Positions 45,386 to 54,366 of a stretch of 64,000 nt of DNA are shown here, piece after piece. A program made the translations under genes and the position numbers. The notes beneath the pieces are model-generated. The model was given only the letters and a program-made list of their open reading frames with translations. It did not search any database and was not told the DNA's origin. Each line of letters starts with the position of its first letter. Position 1 is the stretch's first letter. The DNA lies in NCBI RefSeq assembly GCF_032854445.1, contig NC_088298.1, forward strand, positions 10,343,504 to 10,407,503, given 5' to 3'. The DNA is from Liolophura sinensis (Eukaryota > Mollusca > Polyplacophora > Chitonida > Chitonidae).

Positions 45386-45688
45386 GGGGAATGTGGCAAC
45401 GAGACTCTGGAAAGATCATCAAGCTGGCCAATGTGCTCGGCCATTCTATGGACACTGAGCGTCGATATTAGGCCTTTTCTCAAAGTTCCAGAGTGCGGGA
45501 CATTGCGAGTACAACTCGTAGCACATCAGAGGAGACGTCAGATGATACCCCAATGCTAAGCTTACTGGAATCTCTATTGGGAATCTGTTATGTTAACTTG
45601 TCCAAAGGGGTTCGAAAGTTTCCCGACTTCGTAGCTACACCGTGCAACAAATTGAAATTTTGTTGGAAGTTGGAGAAGAGTGGATTGA
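45386..45688 (+). pseudogene. Unassigned ORF, 5' part; possible tyrosine-recombinase tail
   Basis: Frame reads KIIKLANVLGHSMDTERRY, then a TAG at about 45,471, then a Ser/Thr-rich stretch and, after a frame change, QQIEILLEVGEEWIE up to the LINE junction at 45,688. The 'LGHS..T...YY' pattern is how the catalytic end of tyrosine recombinases (Crypton/DIRS-type) looks, but the Tyr is the last residue before the stop. This is a weak resemblance. The frame continues across the outer LINE at 57,529. Confidence 0.3.
45676..45688 (+). repeat. Target-site duplication of the outer LINE, left copy
   Basis: AAGAGTGGATTGA, repeated exactly at 57,529-57,541. Thirteen identical bases at both ends of an 11.8-kb segment define the insertion. 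Confidence 0.93.
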
Positions 45689-46291
45689 CCCCCGTGGGGT
45701 TTCCGGGGTGATAAGAATAGGACCTCAGCCCTCTAGGCAAGCTTGTCGTAAAAGTCGACTAACCTAGAGCTCTCCTGTGTGAGCCCGGTGAATATAATAG
45801 TCTCACATCTTCCCGGTTGTGTGAGAGGCAACCGGGGAGCGACCTGTTTGCCGTGGGTTGCGACCCGTAATCTACGAGGACGGGATCCTGGTGGCTGAGG
45901 GCGGGTTGGTCTTGCGAGATCCTCACGCCCAACACGCCACTTTGGCCCTTACTTGGAGAGAGACGGGAGGTCGGATGGGCCCGGTCCGATCAATCGGCTT
46001 GGTCATGTCTTGCCTCTGCGTTGTCCCAATTGCTTCAATAACAGCACATCATTTAGCGAACAAATGTTATTTCTGAAATATCGTTTGCGGGACTACGTTT
46101 TGAGGCGGTGGCTCATGGGTCAATCGAGTAGATTGAATTTAACCTGTTGGTATAAATCAATCTGTTCGAGTATACCTCATATGGAATCCTTGGTGTCTTT
46201 CCTGCTGGGTATTCCCAGGTTCAGGCATCGCCCTTGTTGGCACTCCGTGGTGGGTGGGGAACATATGGGGTGAAATTTACAAATATATGCC

Positions 46292-47662
46292 ATGTCTTCT
46301 TCAAAACTTTCTTTAAATGCTTCAAATGTATGTAACCGGTCTTCCTCTCAGCCGACTTTGTCTTTAAGTGCTGATAAAAAGAGGAAGTTATCAGACTCGC
46401 TTGATAATGAACAGAACAGTTGGCCGGCTTTCATTGTTCTCTCAACTAAGAGTGAACAAAAGCCGGCTTCAAAAATTCATCCGTTTCTGTTGCAAAGGGC
46501 TCTCCAGGGTGCAGCTGGAACTCTTAAAAATGTTAAAAAACTGAGATCCGGAGACATTCTCATTGAATGTTTCCGGCAACAACATTCAAAAAATTTACTT
46601 AACTTAAATAAAATATCTGATATATCTGTTTTCACCTCCCCTCACCATTCCCTGAACAGCTGTCAGGGAATCATGCGTGACAGGGATGGCGATATAACTG
46701 ACCTAACTGATGAAGAAATCTGCCAAGAACTAAATTCACAGGGTGTTATCAGAGTAAAACGCTTCATTACGAAGAAATCTGGTAACATCCTTAAACTTAA
46801 TACTTATCTGCTAACATTTAACACTACCTCCCTTCCGTCGCATATTTACGTTGGCCCCTATAGGGTTAATGTGGATTTATATATCCCTAATCCTATACGT
46901 TGTTTTAATTGCCAACGATTTGGTCATGGCAAGGGACAATGTAAGAACAAACTCATTTGCTTCAGATGCGGCAGTGAAGGGCATGATGGTTTCGGCTGCA
47001 GCAACACAGTTAAGTGTTGCAACTGCAGTGGTGATCACATGGCTTCATCAAGGGATTGTCCGCTTTTCGTGAAGGAAAAACAAATTATCAACCTGAAAAT
47101 TAAAAACAATATCTCCTATCAGGAAGCCCGGAAATTAGCCTCACTTAGTAATACTTCTCCACAGACTTCGTTTGCCAATGTGGTCAAGCGAGTAGCAACT
47201 GTTGCTACTCAAACCTCTTGGACTTGGCCCATTGGAAACGACAAACCTAGTTATGTTTCTTTGCAAATTTCGTCTCAACCCTCGTTAAATTCTTCCTCAA
47301 CTCAGACTACTTCAACACACCAAATAAAAACAGTAAACAATACAGAGCATCCTGGTAAACCAGCTGAGCCCAATTCCTCTAAAAATAATGACAAAAACAA
47401 ATCCAAAAACAAATCTCAAAATAATAATAACCAAACAACTGATAAACCTAGTGGCCCAACAGAGCGTCCCTCTAAGGCCACTAGGGATCCTATACAAACT
47501 TATAATAAGTTTGGATCGTTGGAGGACGTTGGTCCTTCAACATCAGATGCGGAGGTGATGGATATATCACCCGCACCAGGGAGATCTAACAGCCGATCTC
47601 CACGAAAGGGTCGCCCGCGGTCCAAACACAAAGAGAAATCTCCGATACGTCTCCCTCCATAA
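46292..47662 (+). CDS. LINE ORF1, Gag-like RNA-binding protein (outer element)
   Basis: 456 codons, intact. Ser-rich basic N-terminus (DKKRK near residue 28), a folded RRM-like region (about 50-200: PAFIVLSTKSEQKPASKIHP, then VGPYRVNVDLYIPNP), three CCHC knuckles at residues 204-217, 223-236 and 242-256 (CFNCQRFGHGKGQC, CFRCGSEGHDGFGC, CCNCSGDHMASSRDC), a polar Asn/Lys-rich linker, and a basic tail (SRSPRKGRPRSKHK). ORF1 proteins coat the LINE RNA in the ribonucleoprotein that performs retrotransposition. Its stop codon overlaps the ORF2 start (TAATG, 47,660-47,664), which suggests coupled translation. Confidence 0.92.
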   Translation: MSSSKLSLNASNVCNRSSSQPTLSLSADKKRKLSDSLDNEQNSWPAFIVLSTKSEQKPASKIHPFLLQRALQGAAGTLKNVKKLRSGDILIECFRQQHSKNLLNLNKISDISVFTSPHHSLNSCQGIMRDRDGDITDLTDEEICQELNSQGVIRVKRFITKKSGNILKLNTYLLTFNTTSLPSHIYVGPYRVNVDLYIPNPIRCFNCQRFGHGKGQCKNKLICFRCGSEGHDGFGCSNTVKCCNCSGDHMASSRDCPLFVKEKQIINLKIKNNISYQEARKLASLSNTSPQTSFANVVKRVATVATQTSWTWPIGNDKPSYVSLQISSQPSLNSSSTQTTSTHQIKTVNNTEHPGKPAEPNSSKNNDKNKSKNKSQNNNNQTTDKPSGPTERPSKATRDPIQTYNKFGSLEDVGPSTSDAEVMDISPAPGRSNSRSPRKGRPRSKHKEKSPIRLPP

Positions 47663-48438
47663 TGGCGATATACGATAAAATTATACAGTGGAATTGTCGA
47701 GGTCTTAAAGTAAATTTTACTGAAATAACACAGCTAGTTCAATTACTAAATCCTATTGGCCTTTGTCTTCAGGAGACTCACCTGAAGACATCTGACAAAG
47801 ATAAAATAAATCTTAAAAATTATTCTTTATATACTACTTATTCAAATGAAGAAGAGCGAGCTGCAGGCGGCTCCTCAATATTCATAAATAACAATATTAT
47901 CCACAGCCCTGTTTCTCTTGATACAGAGCTTCAGGCTGTGGCCGTCCGTGTTTCGTTGTCTGAAACAATCACATTATGTTCCGTTTATATACCTCCAAAC
48001 ACTTCTCTGTCAGCTTCTCAGTTACATAATCTTACAGAACAATTACCTAAACCGTTTATTATAATGGGAGATTTTAATTCCCATAACCCTTTATGGGGCA
48101 GTAATAACATAAATAATAAGGGCAAGATAGTCGAAGACTTCTTATCTAACGAAGAACTGTGTTATTTCAATGATGGTTCTAATACCTATTTACATCCGGG
48201 TAATGGCACTTATTCTGCTATCGATCTCACTATCACGGATCCATCACTTCTACCAGATTTTTCTTGGAGGGTGCATGACGATCTTTGTGGTAGTGACCAT
48301 TTTCCTATAATCCTAGAACATATCACTTCTAATTCTTTAGAACGTGTAGCTAGGTGGAAATTCGATAAAGCAGATTGGATCGCATTTGAGATGTTCTGTG
48401 AGGCTGACATCACTCCAGAGAATCTCAATGCTGCAGAA
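47662..48438 (+). CDS. LINE ORF2, 5' part: endonuclease (outer element)
   Basis: The first 259 codons of ORF2, open up to the inner-LINE insertion. It contains the APE-like endonuclease: QWNCRGLK (Asn), LCLQETHLK (Glu), VYIPPN, GDFNSHNPLWGS (Asp, Asn), IDLTITDPSL (Asp) and LCGSDHFPI (Asp-His). This enzyme nicks target DNA to prime reverse transcription. The apparent stop at 48,439-48,441 belongs to the inserted element's tail. The frame resumes at 54,367. Confidence 0.92.
48426..48438. repeat. Target-site duplication of the inner LINE, left copy
   Basis: CAATGCTGCAGAA, repeated at 54,354-54,366. The last two bases could alternatively belong to the inserted tail, so 11-13 bp are duplicated. 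Confidence 0.9.
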
Positions 48439-48692
48439 TGAATGAATGAATGATTATTGCTTAACGCCACATCGGCAATATTTCAGCCATACCGTGGCGA
48501 GAACAAGGTGAAAGCAAGAGACGGTCAAGGTTTTCGATATGATAATATGAACACCAAAAGTAAAACAAAAAGTACAGACGTGATTAAAATCGAATAAAAG
48601 AAAAATAAGATTTAAAACTCGAAAACCAGGGTTATAGTGCATGTATAAATATATATAACTGTTTATCTATAGATATTTATGACAATTAAAAT

Positions 48693-51600
48693 TTATATTT
48701 TATGATATAGGCCAATGGCCTTTAAATAATTTATGACAACATCGCCAGCGATGCTGTCAAATAAATCATATATAGAGTTGACCGTGTAGAATCTCTGCCG
48801 AACATGGGCAAAGTCTACACAGTCAACTAGAATATGTTTGATGCCATATTGAACATCACATCCAACACACTCGGGAGCACTGCTCCCATCCAAGATGAAA
48901 TTGTGTGTCAGATGAGAATGTCCAATACGGCATCTGGTTAAAACGACTTGGTCTCTACGAGACATATCAAATGTATATGAATTATAGCCAATGACCGGAT
49001 GAATGGCATGCAGTTTATTATGGACCTGCAAGTTCCATTCACCCTGCCAAAGGCCACGAATATATTTAAGAATATTCGACTTCATGTCAGTATAAGGGAT
49101 TTTTATCTTAGATATGGGTTTATTTAGGGCAGCTTTCGCCTCCCTGTCTGCGACTGTGTTTCCATGGATACCAATATGACTTGGTATCCAGCAGAATATA
49201 ATATCTTTACCTCTTCTAATTAATTTCCTATGTATAGCTAAAATTTGAAGGATCAAGGGATTTTTAAATTTATTATTCTGTATTGCCAATAAGCAAGACA
49301 ACGAGTCCGTGCATATCATTGACCTCTGGGCATGCCCAGAAGAAACATATGATAAGGCCAGGAGTATAGCTCTGGCCTCGGCAGAGAATATTGAAGAAGA
49401 GGATGGAAGACGAAAGGAAGACACCTGCTGCTCTAAGACAGCCGCAGTCGCAACCCTGTCCCCATCCTTCGACCCGTCAGTATATATAAATTTATAATCC
49501 GTATAATTAGCTTTAATTTCAGCAAAACCTTGCTGAATTATAAGAGGATTTGTATTCGATTTATTATATTTACGTAGATCAAATATTAGTTTTGGTTGTG
49601 GGAGAAGCCATGGAGGAGACTCCGGAAAAGACACCGGAGCTATATCATCCAGCTTGATGTTAGCTCCCACAATATGGTCCTGTATACGAAGACCGAACGA
49701 AGGGATCTTGTTAGGACATTTAGTATATTTGTCTACATATAATGGATTGAAAACACAGTCGTAGGCAGGGTTTGTTGGATGAGCTTTAAGCTTTGTACTA
49801 TATTGAAGGCTAAGTTTTATACGTCGGTGATATAAAGAAGGTTCATTAGCCTCCACGTATAAACTTTCTACTGGTGAGGTTCTAAAAGCACCAAGGCTGA
49901 GCCTCAAACCTTGGTGATGAACGGGATCCAACATTTTAATGTACGACTTCCTAGCGGAACCGTTAATGATGGATCCATAGTCCAATTTAGACCTCACCAG
50001 AGAACGATATAAATTTAGTAAAACTGATCGGTCAGCACCCCAATCGGTGCTAGACACGACCTTAATTATATCGAGAGCCTTTGTACATTTAGCTTTAAGC
50101 ATTTTTATGTGAGGTATAAAAGATAGCTTACTATCAAATATTATACCTAAAAATTTTGTTTCTCCGACAATTTTAATCTGTTCACCACAAAAAGTAAGCT
50201 CAGGGTCAAGATGAAGTTTCCGTTTATTACAAAAATGCATACCGACGGTTTTAGACGTTGAAAATCTAAAACCGTTTTCAGTTGCCCATTTCTCGATCTT
50301 ATTGAGACAAAGCTGCAACTGACGTTCGATATTATTCATGTTCTTAGCTCGGTAGCATATAAGGAAATCATCGACGTATAAAGAACCCTCTGTGCCAGAT
50401 GTTAATGTTTTTGCTAGGCTATTTATTTTTATGCTGAACAGAGTTGGCGATAGAATACTGCCCTGGGGTACACCCATTTCCTGCTCATAAGAGTCAGAAT
50501 GAGTGGACCCCACCCGTACCTTAAACTGACGATCAGATAAAAATTTGGATATAAATATAGGTAAGCGACCTTTTAGACCCATATTCGCGAGATCTTTTAA
50601 AATACCATATTTCCATGTGGTGTCGTAAGCCTTTTCAAGGTCAAAAAATATGGACACCACATGCTCGTTATTGATGAAGCCATCGCGAATAAAAGTTTCA
50701 AATCGAACAAGGTGATCCATGGTAGATCTACCTTGTCGAAAACCGCATTGAATATTAGATAAAAGCTTGTTGGTTTCAAGAAACCAAACAAGTCTATCAT
50801 TAATCATCCGTTCCATAGTCTTACAGACACAGCTGGTAAGAGCTATGGGACGGTAATTATTTGGATCAGTATGATCCTTACCCGGTTTGGGAACCGGAAT
50901 AATACACGCCTCCCTCCATGATGGTGGAAAATTACCAGTTATCCAAATATCATTAATCAAGTCCAAGAGAGTCTCCAGTGGCTCAGGTGGTAAATGGTTC
51001 AGAAACTTATAATATACATTATCAGGACCACAGGCAGTATCGTGGGCCTTTTTTAATGCAGTTCTAAGTTCCTCGATATTAAAAGGATGATTATAATCTT
51101 CTAAATTCTTAGAAGAAAAGGGCAATTTAATTTTCTCCTTCTGGTTTTTAATATGTTGGAATTCTTTAGCGTAATTCTCAGAAGAAGATTTGTTTGAAAT
51201 TGTTTCAGCAAGTTTATTTGCTATATCGGGTGGAGAAGTTAATATATTATCTCCATCCTTTAAATGCTGAACTTTTGCTTTATTATTTTTGCCCTTAAGT
51301 TTCTGAACCATGTTCCAGACCTTACGCATGGGTGTTTTTGACGTAATGCCTGAAACAAAGTTCCGCCAACTAGATCGTCTCTTGGACTTGAGTAATCGAC
51401 GAGCCTTAGCTCGAAAAATACGAACCTGGTTTAAGTTATTATCAGTAGGACAATGATTAAATCTACGTTCAGCCTTTTTACGGTCCTTTATGGCTTTACG
51501 ACAGTCATTGTCGTACCAGGGTTTACTTTTGGATTTTGGATTTGTCGAGGTCTTAGGTATAGTTCTATCGGCAGCTCGTAATACAAGCTCGGTAAATTTT

Positions 51601-52388
51601 AACATAGGATCATCTGCTGCTTTGAGAGTCTCTGGAATGATATCAGCCTCACAGAACATCTCAAATGCGATCCAATCTGCTTTATCGAATTTCCACCTAG
51701 CTACACGTTCTAAAGAATTAGAAGTGATATGTTCTAGGATTATAGGAAAATGGTCACTACCACAAAGATCGTCATGCACCCTCCAAGAAAAATCTGGGAG
51801 AAGTGATGGATCCGTGATAGTGAGATCGATAGCAGAATAAGCGCCATTACCCGGATGTAAATAGGTGTTAGAACCATCATTGAAATAACACAGTTCACCA
51901 TTCGATAAAAAATCTTCCATTAACTTGCCCTTATTATTTATGTTATTACTGCCCCAAAGGGGGTTATGGGAATTAAAATCTCCCATAAGTATAAAAGGTT
52001 TGGGTAATTGTTCTTTTAGATTTTGTAACTGCAAAGCTGACAAAGAAATGTTCGGGGAAATATACACCGAACATAATGTGATTGTTTTGGACAACGAAAC
52101 ACGAACAGCCACAGCCTGCAGTTCTGTATCCAGAGCAACAGGGCTGTGAATAACATTGTTATTCACGAAGATGGAAGAGCCGCCTGCAGCTCGATCTTCT
52201 TCATTTGAATAAGTGCTGTATAAGGAATAATTTTTCAGAGTTATATTATCTTTGTCAGATGTCTTCAGGTGAGTTTCCTGAAGACACAGGGCAATAGGAT
52301 TTAGTAATTCAACTAGCTGTGTTATTTCAATAAAATTTACCTTAAGACCTCGACAATTCCACTGTATAATTTTGTCTAAATAAGACAT
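48693..52388 (-). CDS. LINE ORF2: APE endonuclease, reverse transcriptase, RNase H (inner element)
   Basis: 1,231 codons, intact. Endonuclease 1-235: WNCRG (Asn11), QETH (Glu39), GDFNSHNP (Asp137, Asn139), LTITD, GSDH (Asp212-His213). RT about 430-780: GFRQGRST near 549, FFDLEKAYD (Asp583), GVPQGSILSP at 639-648, and the catalytic YVDD at 671-674. RNase H about 965-1,090: YTDGS (Asp971), SAEARA (Glu1004), TDSL (Asp1028), DREAK (Asp1081). A C-terminal zinc-binding cluster is CVGCDVQYGIKHILVDC (1,174-1,190). All catalytic positions of the three enzymes are present. It performs target-primed reverse transcription. RNase H places it in the I-like rather than the L1 or RTE groups. Confidence 0.95.
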   Translation of the reverse strand: MSYLDKIIQWNCRGLKVNFIEITQLVELLNPIALCLQETHLKTSDKDNITLKNYSLYSTYSNEEDRAAGGSSIFVNNNVIHSPVALDTELQAVAVRVSLSKTITLCSVYISPNISLSALQLQNLKEQLPKPFILMGDFNSHNPLWGSNNINNKGKLMEDFLSNGELCYFNDGSNTYLHPGNGAYSAIDLTITDPSLLPDFSWRVHDDLCGSDHFPIILEHITSNSLERVARWKFDKADWIAFEMFCEADIIPETLKAADDPMLKFTELVLRAADRTIPKTSTNPKSKSKPWYDNDCRKAIKDRKKAERRFNHCPTDNNLNQVRIFRAKARRLLKSKRRSSWRNFVSGITSKTPMRKVWNMVQKLKGKNNKAKVQHLKDGDNILTSPPDIANKLAETISNKSSSENYAKEFQHIKNQKEKIKLPFSSKNLEDYNHPFNIEELRTALKKAHDTACGPDNVYYKFLNHLPPEPLETLLDLINDIWITGNFPPSWREACIIPVPKPGKDHTDPNNYRPIALTSCVCKTMERMINDRLVWFLETNKLLSNIQCGFRQGRSTMDHLVRFETFIRDGFINNEHVVSIFFDLEKAYDTTWKYGILKDLANMGLKGRLPIFISKFLSDRQFKVRVGSTHSDSYEQEMGVPQGSILSPTLFSIKINSLAKTLTSGTEGSLYVDDFLICYRAKNMNNIERQLQLCLNKIEKWATENGFRFSTSKTVGMHFCNKRKLHLDPELTFCGEQIKIVGETKFLGIIFDSKLSFIPHIKMLKAKCTKALDIIKVVSSTDWGADRSVLLNLYRSLVRSKLDYGSIINGSARKSYIKMLDPVHHQGLRLSLGAFRTSPVESLYVEANEPSLYHRRIKLSLQYSTKLKAHPTNPAYDCVFNPLYVDKYTKCPNKIPSFGLRIQDHIVGANIKLDDIAPVSFPESPPWLLPQPKLIFDLRKYNKSNTNPLIIQQGFAEIKANYTDYKFIYTDGSKDGDRVATAAVLEQQVSSFRLPSSSSIFSAEARAILLALSYVSSGHAQRSMICTDSLSCLLAIQNNKFKNPLILQILAIHRKLIRRGKDIIFCWIPSHIGIHGNTVADREAKAALNKPISKIKIPYTDMKSNILKYIRGLWQGEWNLQVHNKLHAIHPVIGYNSYTFDMSRRDQVVLTRCRIGHSHLTHNFILDGSSAPECVGCDVQYGIKHILVDCVDFAHVRQRFYTVNSIYDLFDSIAGDVVINYLKAIGLYHKI

Positions 52389-53749
52389 TATGGAGGGAGA
52401 CGTATAGGAGATTTCTCTTTATGTTTGGACCGAGGACGACCCTTCCTTGGAGATCGGCTGGAAGATCTCCCTGGTGCGGGTGATGTATCCATCACATCCG
52501 CATCCGATGTTGTAGGACCAACGTCCTCCAACGATCCAAATCTATTAAAAGTTTGGACAGGGTCCCTGGTGGCCTTCGAGGGACGCTCTGTGGGACCGCT
52601 AGGTTTACTATTATCACTATTATATTTATTTTCAGATTTGGTTTTGGCAGATTTGTTTTTGAATTGGTTAATTTCAGGTTTATCAGTTTGTTGTTTATTA
52701 TTGACTGGTTTTATTTGCTGTTCTGCAGTGGTCTGTGTTGAGCAGGAAATATGCGCAGGTTGAGCAGCAGGTTGTAAAGATGTGAAGCTAGGTTTGTCGT
52801 TTCCAATGGGCCATGTTAATGAAGTCTGAGTTCCAACAGACGTTGTAGTTCGCTTGACCACATTGGCAAACGAAGATTGCAGTGATGTGTTAGAGACGGA
52901 GGCCAATTTGCGGGCCTCCTGATAAGAGATATTATTTTTAGTTTTTAGATTTATTATTTGCTTTTCTTTAATAAAAAACGGACAGTCCTTGGAGGAGGCC
53001 ATGTGATCTCCACTGCAATTACAACACTTAACTGTGCTGCTGCAGTCGAAACCATCATGACCCTCACTGCCGCATCTAAAACAAACCATTTTATTTTTAC
53101 ATTGGCCCTTGCCGTGACCAAATTTTTGGCAAGTAAAGCAGCGTGTAGGGTTGGGAATGTATAAATCTACACTAACCCTATACGGGCCAATGTAGATATA
53201 CGACGGAAGCGAGGTTGTGTTAAAGGTCAAAAGATATGTATTAAGTTTAATGATGTTGCCAGATTTCTTCATAGTGAAGCGTTTAACTCTGGCAACACCT
53301 TGTGATTTCAGTTCTGCGCATATTTCCTCCTCAGACAAGTCAATAATATCACCATCCCGGTCACGAATTATTCCCTGACAGCTGTTCAGGGAATTGTGCG
53401 GGGATGCGAAAACAGATATATCAGCAATTTTATTTAATGATAATAAATTTTTGGATTGTTGCTTCCGGAAACATTCAATGAGAATGTCTCCGGATCTTAA
53501 CTTTTTAACTGTTTTTAATGTTCCAGCAGCGCCCTGGAGAGCCCTTTTCAATACAAAAGGGTGAATTTTTGAAGCCGGCTTCTGTTCACTCTTTGTCGAG
53601 AGAACAATAAAAGCCGGCCAGCTGTCCTGTCCATTATCAAGAGAGTCTGAAAAAAGTTCTAACTTCCTCTTTTTGTCAGCACTTGATGAAGTCGGCTGAG
53701 AGGAAGATCTGTTAGGCATAATTGAAGTTGACATTTGAAATGAGGCCAT
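52388..53749 (-). CDS. LINE ORF1, Gag-like RNA-binding protein (inner element)
   Basis: 453 codons from ATG 53,749 (minus), intact. Same domain order as the outer ORF1: Ser-rich basic start, RRM-like region, three CCHC knuckles (CFTCQKFGHGKGQC, CFRCGSEGHDGFDC, CCNCSGDHMASSKDC), polar linker, and basic tail SRSPRKGRPRSKHK. The N-terminal 15 residues and the linker differ most from the outer copy. The stop codon shares its last base with the ORF2 ATG (TAATG on the minus strand). Confidence 0.93.
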   Translation of the reverse strand: MASFQMSTSIMPNRSSSQPTSSSADKKRKLELFSDSLDNGQDSWPAFIVLSTKSEQKPASKIHPFVLKRALQGAAGTLKTVKKLRSGDILIECFRKQQSKNLLSLNKIADISVFASPHNSLNSCQGIIRDRDGDIIDLSEEEICAELKSQGVARVKRFTMKKSGNIIKLNTYLLTFNTTSLPSYIYIGPYRVSVDLYIPNPTRCFTCQKFGHGKGQCKNKMVCFRCGSEGHDGFDCSSTVKCCNCSGDHMASSKDCPFFIKEKQIINLKTKNNISYQEARKLASVSNTSLQSSFANVVKRTTTSVGTQTSLTWPIGNDKPSFTSLQPAAQPAHISCSTQTTAEQQIKPVNNKQQTDKPEINQFKNKSAKTKSENKYNSDNSKPSGPTERPSKATRDPVQTFNRFGSLEDVGPTTSDADVMDTSPAPGRSSSRSPRKGRPRSKHKEKSPIRLPP

Positions 53750-54353
53750 TGTTTAATTTTTTTAATTTCGCCTTACGTGTCCCCCACCCGCCACGGAGTG
53801 CCAACAAGGGCGAATCTACCTCTGCGGATGACCGGCAGAGAATAGAAACAGGGAATCCACGCAAGGTATACTCGAACAGATTGAGTTATACCAAAAGGTT
53901 AAATTCAATCTACTCGATTGACCCATTAGCCACCGCCTTCTACACTGACCCCAAAGGAAGTGCATCTGAAGAAGAGCAAACTTGACATCTCAGTAAGACA
54001 AAGAATAACAAAACGGGATCAAGTGTAGGGCTTGACGTGACCAGCCGATTGATCGGACCGGGCCCATCCGACCTCCCGTCTCTCTCCAAGTAAGGGCCAA
54101 AGTGACGTGTTGGGCGTGAGGATCTCGCAAGACCAACCCGCCCTCAGCCACCAGGATCCCGTTCTCGTAGATTACGGGTTGCAACCCACGGCAAACAGGT
54201 CGCTCCCCGGTTGCCTCTCACACAACCGGGAAGATGTGAGCCTATTATATTCACCGGGCTCACACAGGAGAGCTCTAGGTTAGTCGTCTTTTACGACAAG
54301 CTTGCCTAGAGGGCTGAGGTCCTATTCTTATCACCCCGGAAACCCCACGGGGG
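53750..54353 (-). promoter_or_regulatory. LINE 5' UTR with likely internal promoter (inner element)
   Basis: About 600 bp, GC-rich at the 5' end, highly similar to 29,765-30,366 along its whole length. It shares only the outer blocks with the 5' UTR at 45,689-46,291, where a middle block of about 120 bp is different. I-group LINEs carry an internal promoter at their 5' end. That function here is inferred. Confidence 0.6.
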
Positions 54354-54366
54354 CAATGCTGCAGAA
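54354..54366. repeat. Target-site duplication of the inner LINE, right copy
   Basis: CAATGCTGCAGAA, identical to 48,426-48,438. The outer ORF2 frame resumes directly after it. Confidence 0.9.

Larger units (their letters stand above)
48439..54353 (-). mobile_element. Inner Nimb/I-like LINE, full length and apparently intact
   Basis: 5,915 bp in antisense orientation inside ORF2 of the outer LINE. Its 3' end, (AATG)n plus 'attattgcttaacgccacatcggcaatatttcagcc', abuts 48,439. Its 5' end, 'ggaaaccccacggggg', abuts 54,353. Target duplications of 11-13 bp flank it. ORF1 (453 codons) and ORF2 (1,231 codons) are uninterrupted. Of everything in the window this is the best candidate for a currently mobile autonomous element. 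Confidence 0.93.

Noticed and set aside
51490-52149. Plus-strand frames inside the inner LINE ORF2
   Set aside because: Antisense shadows of the 1,231-codon ORF2, repeated identically at other LINE copies.
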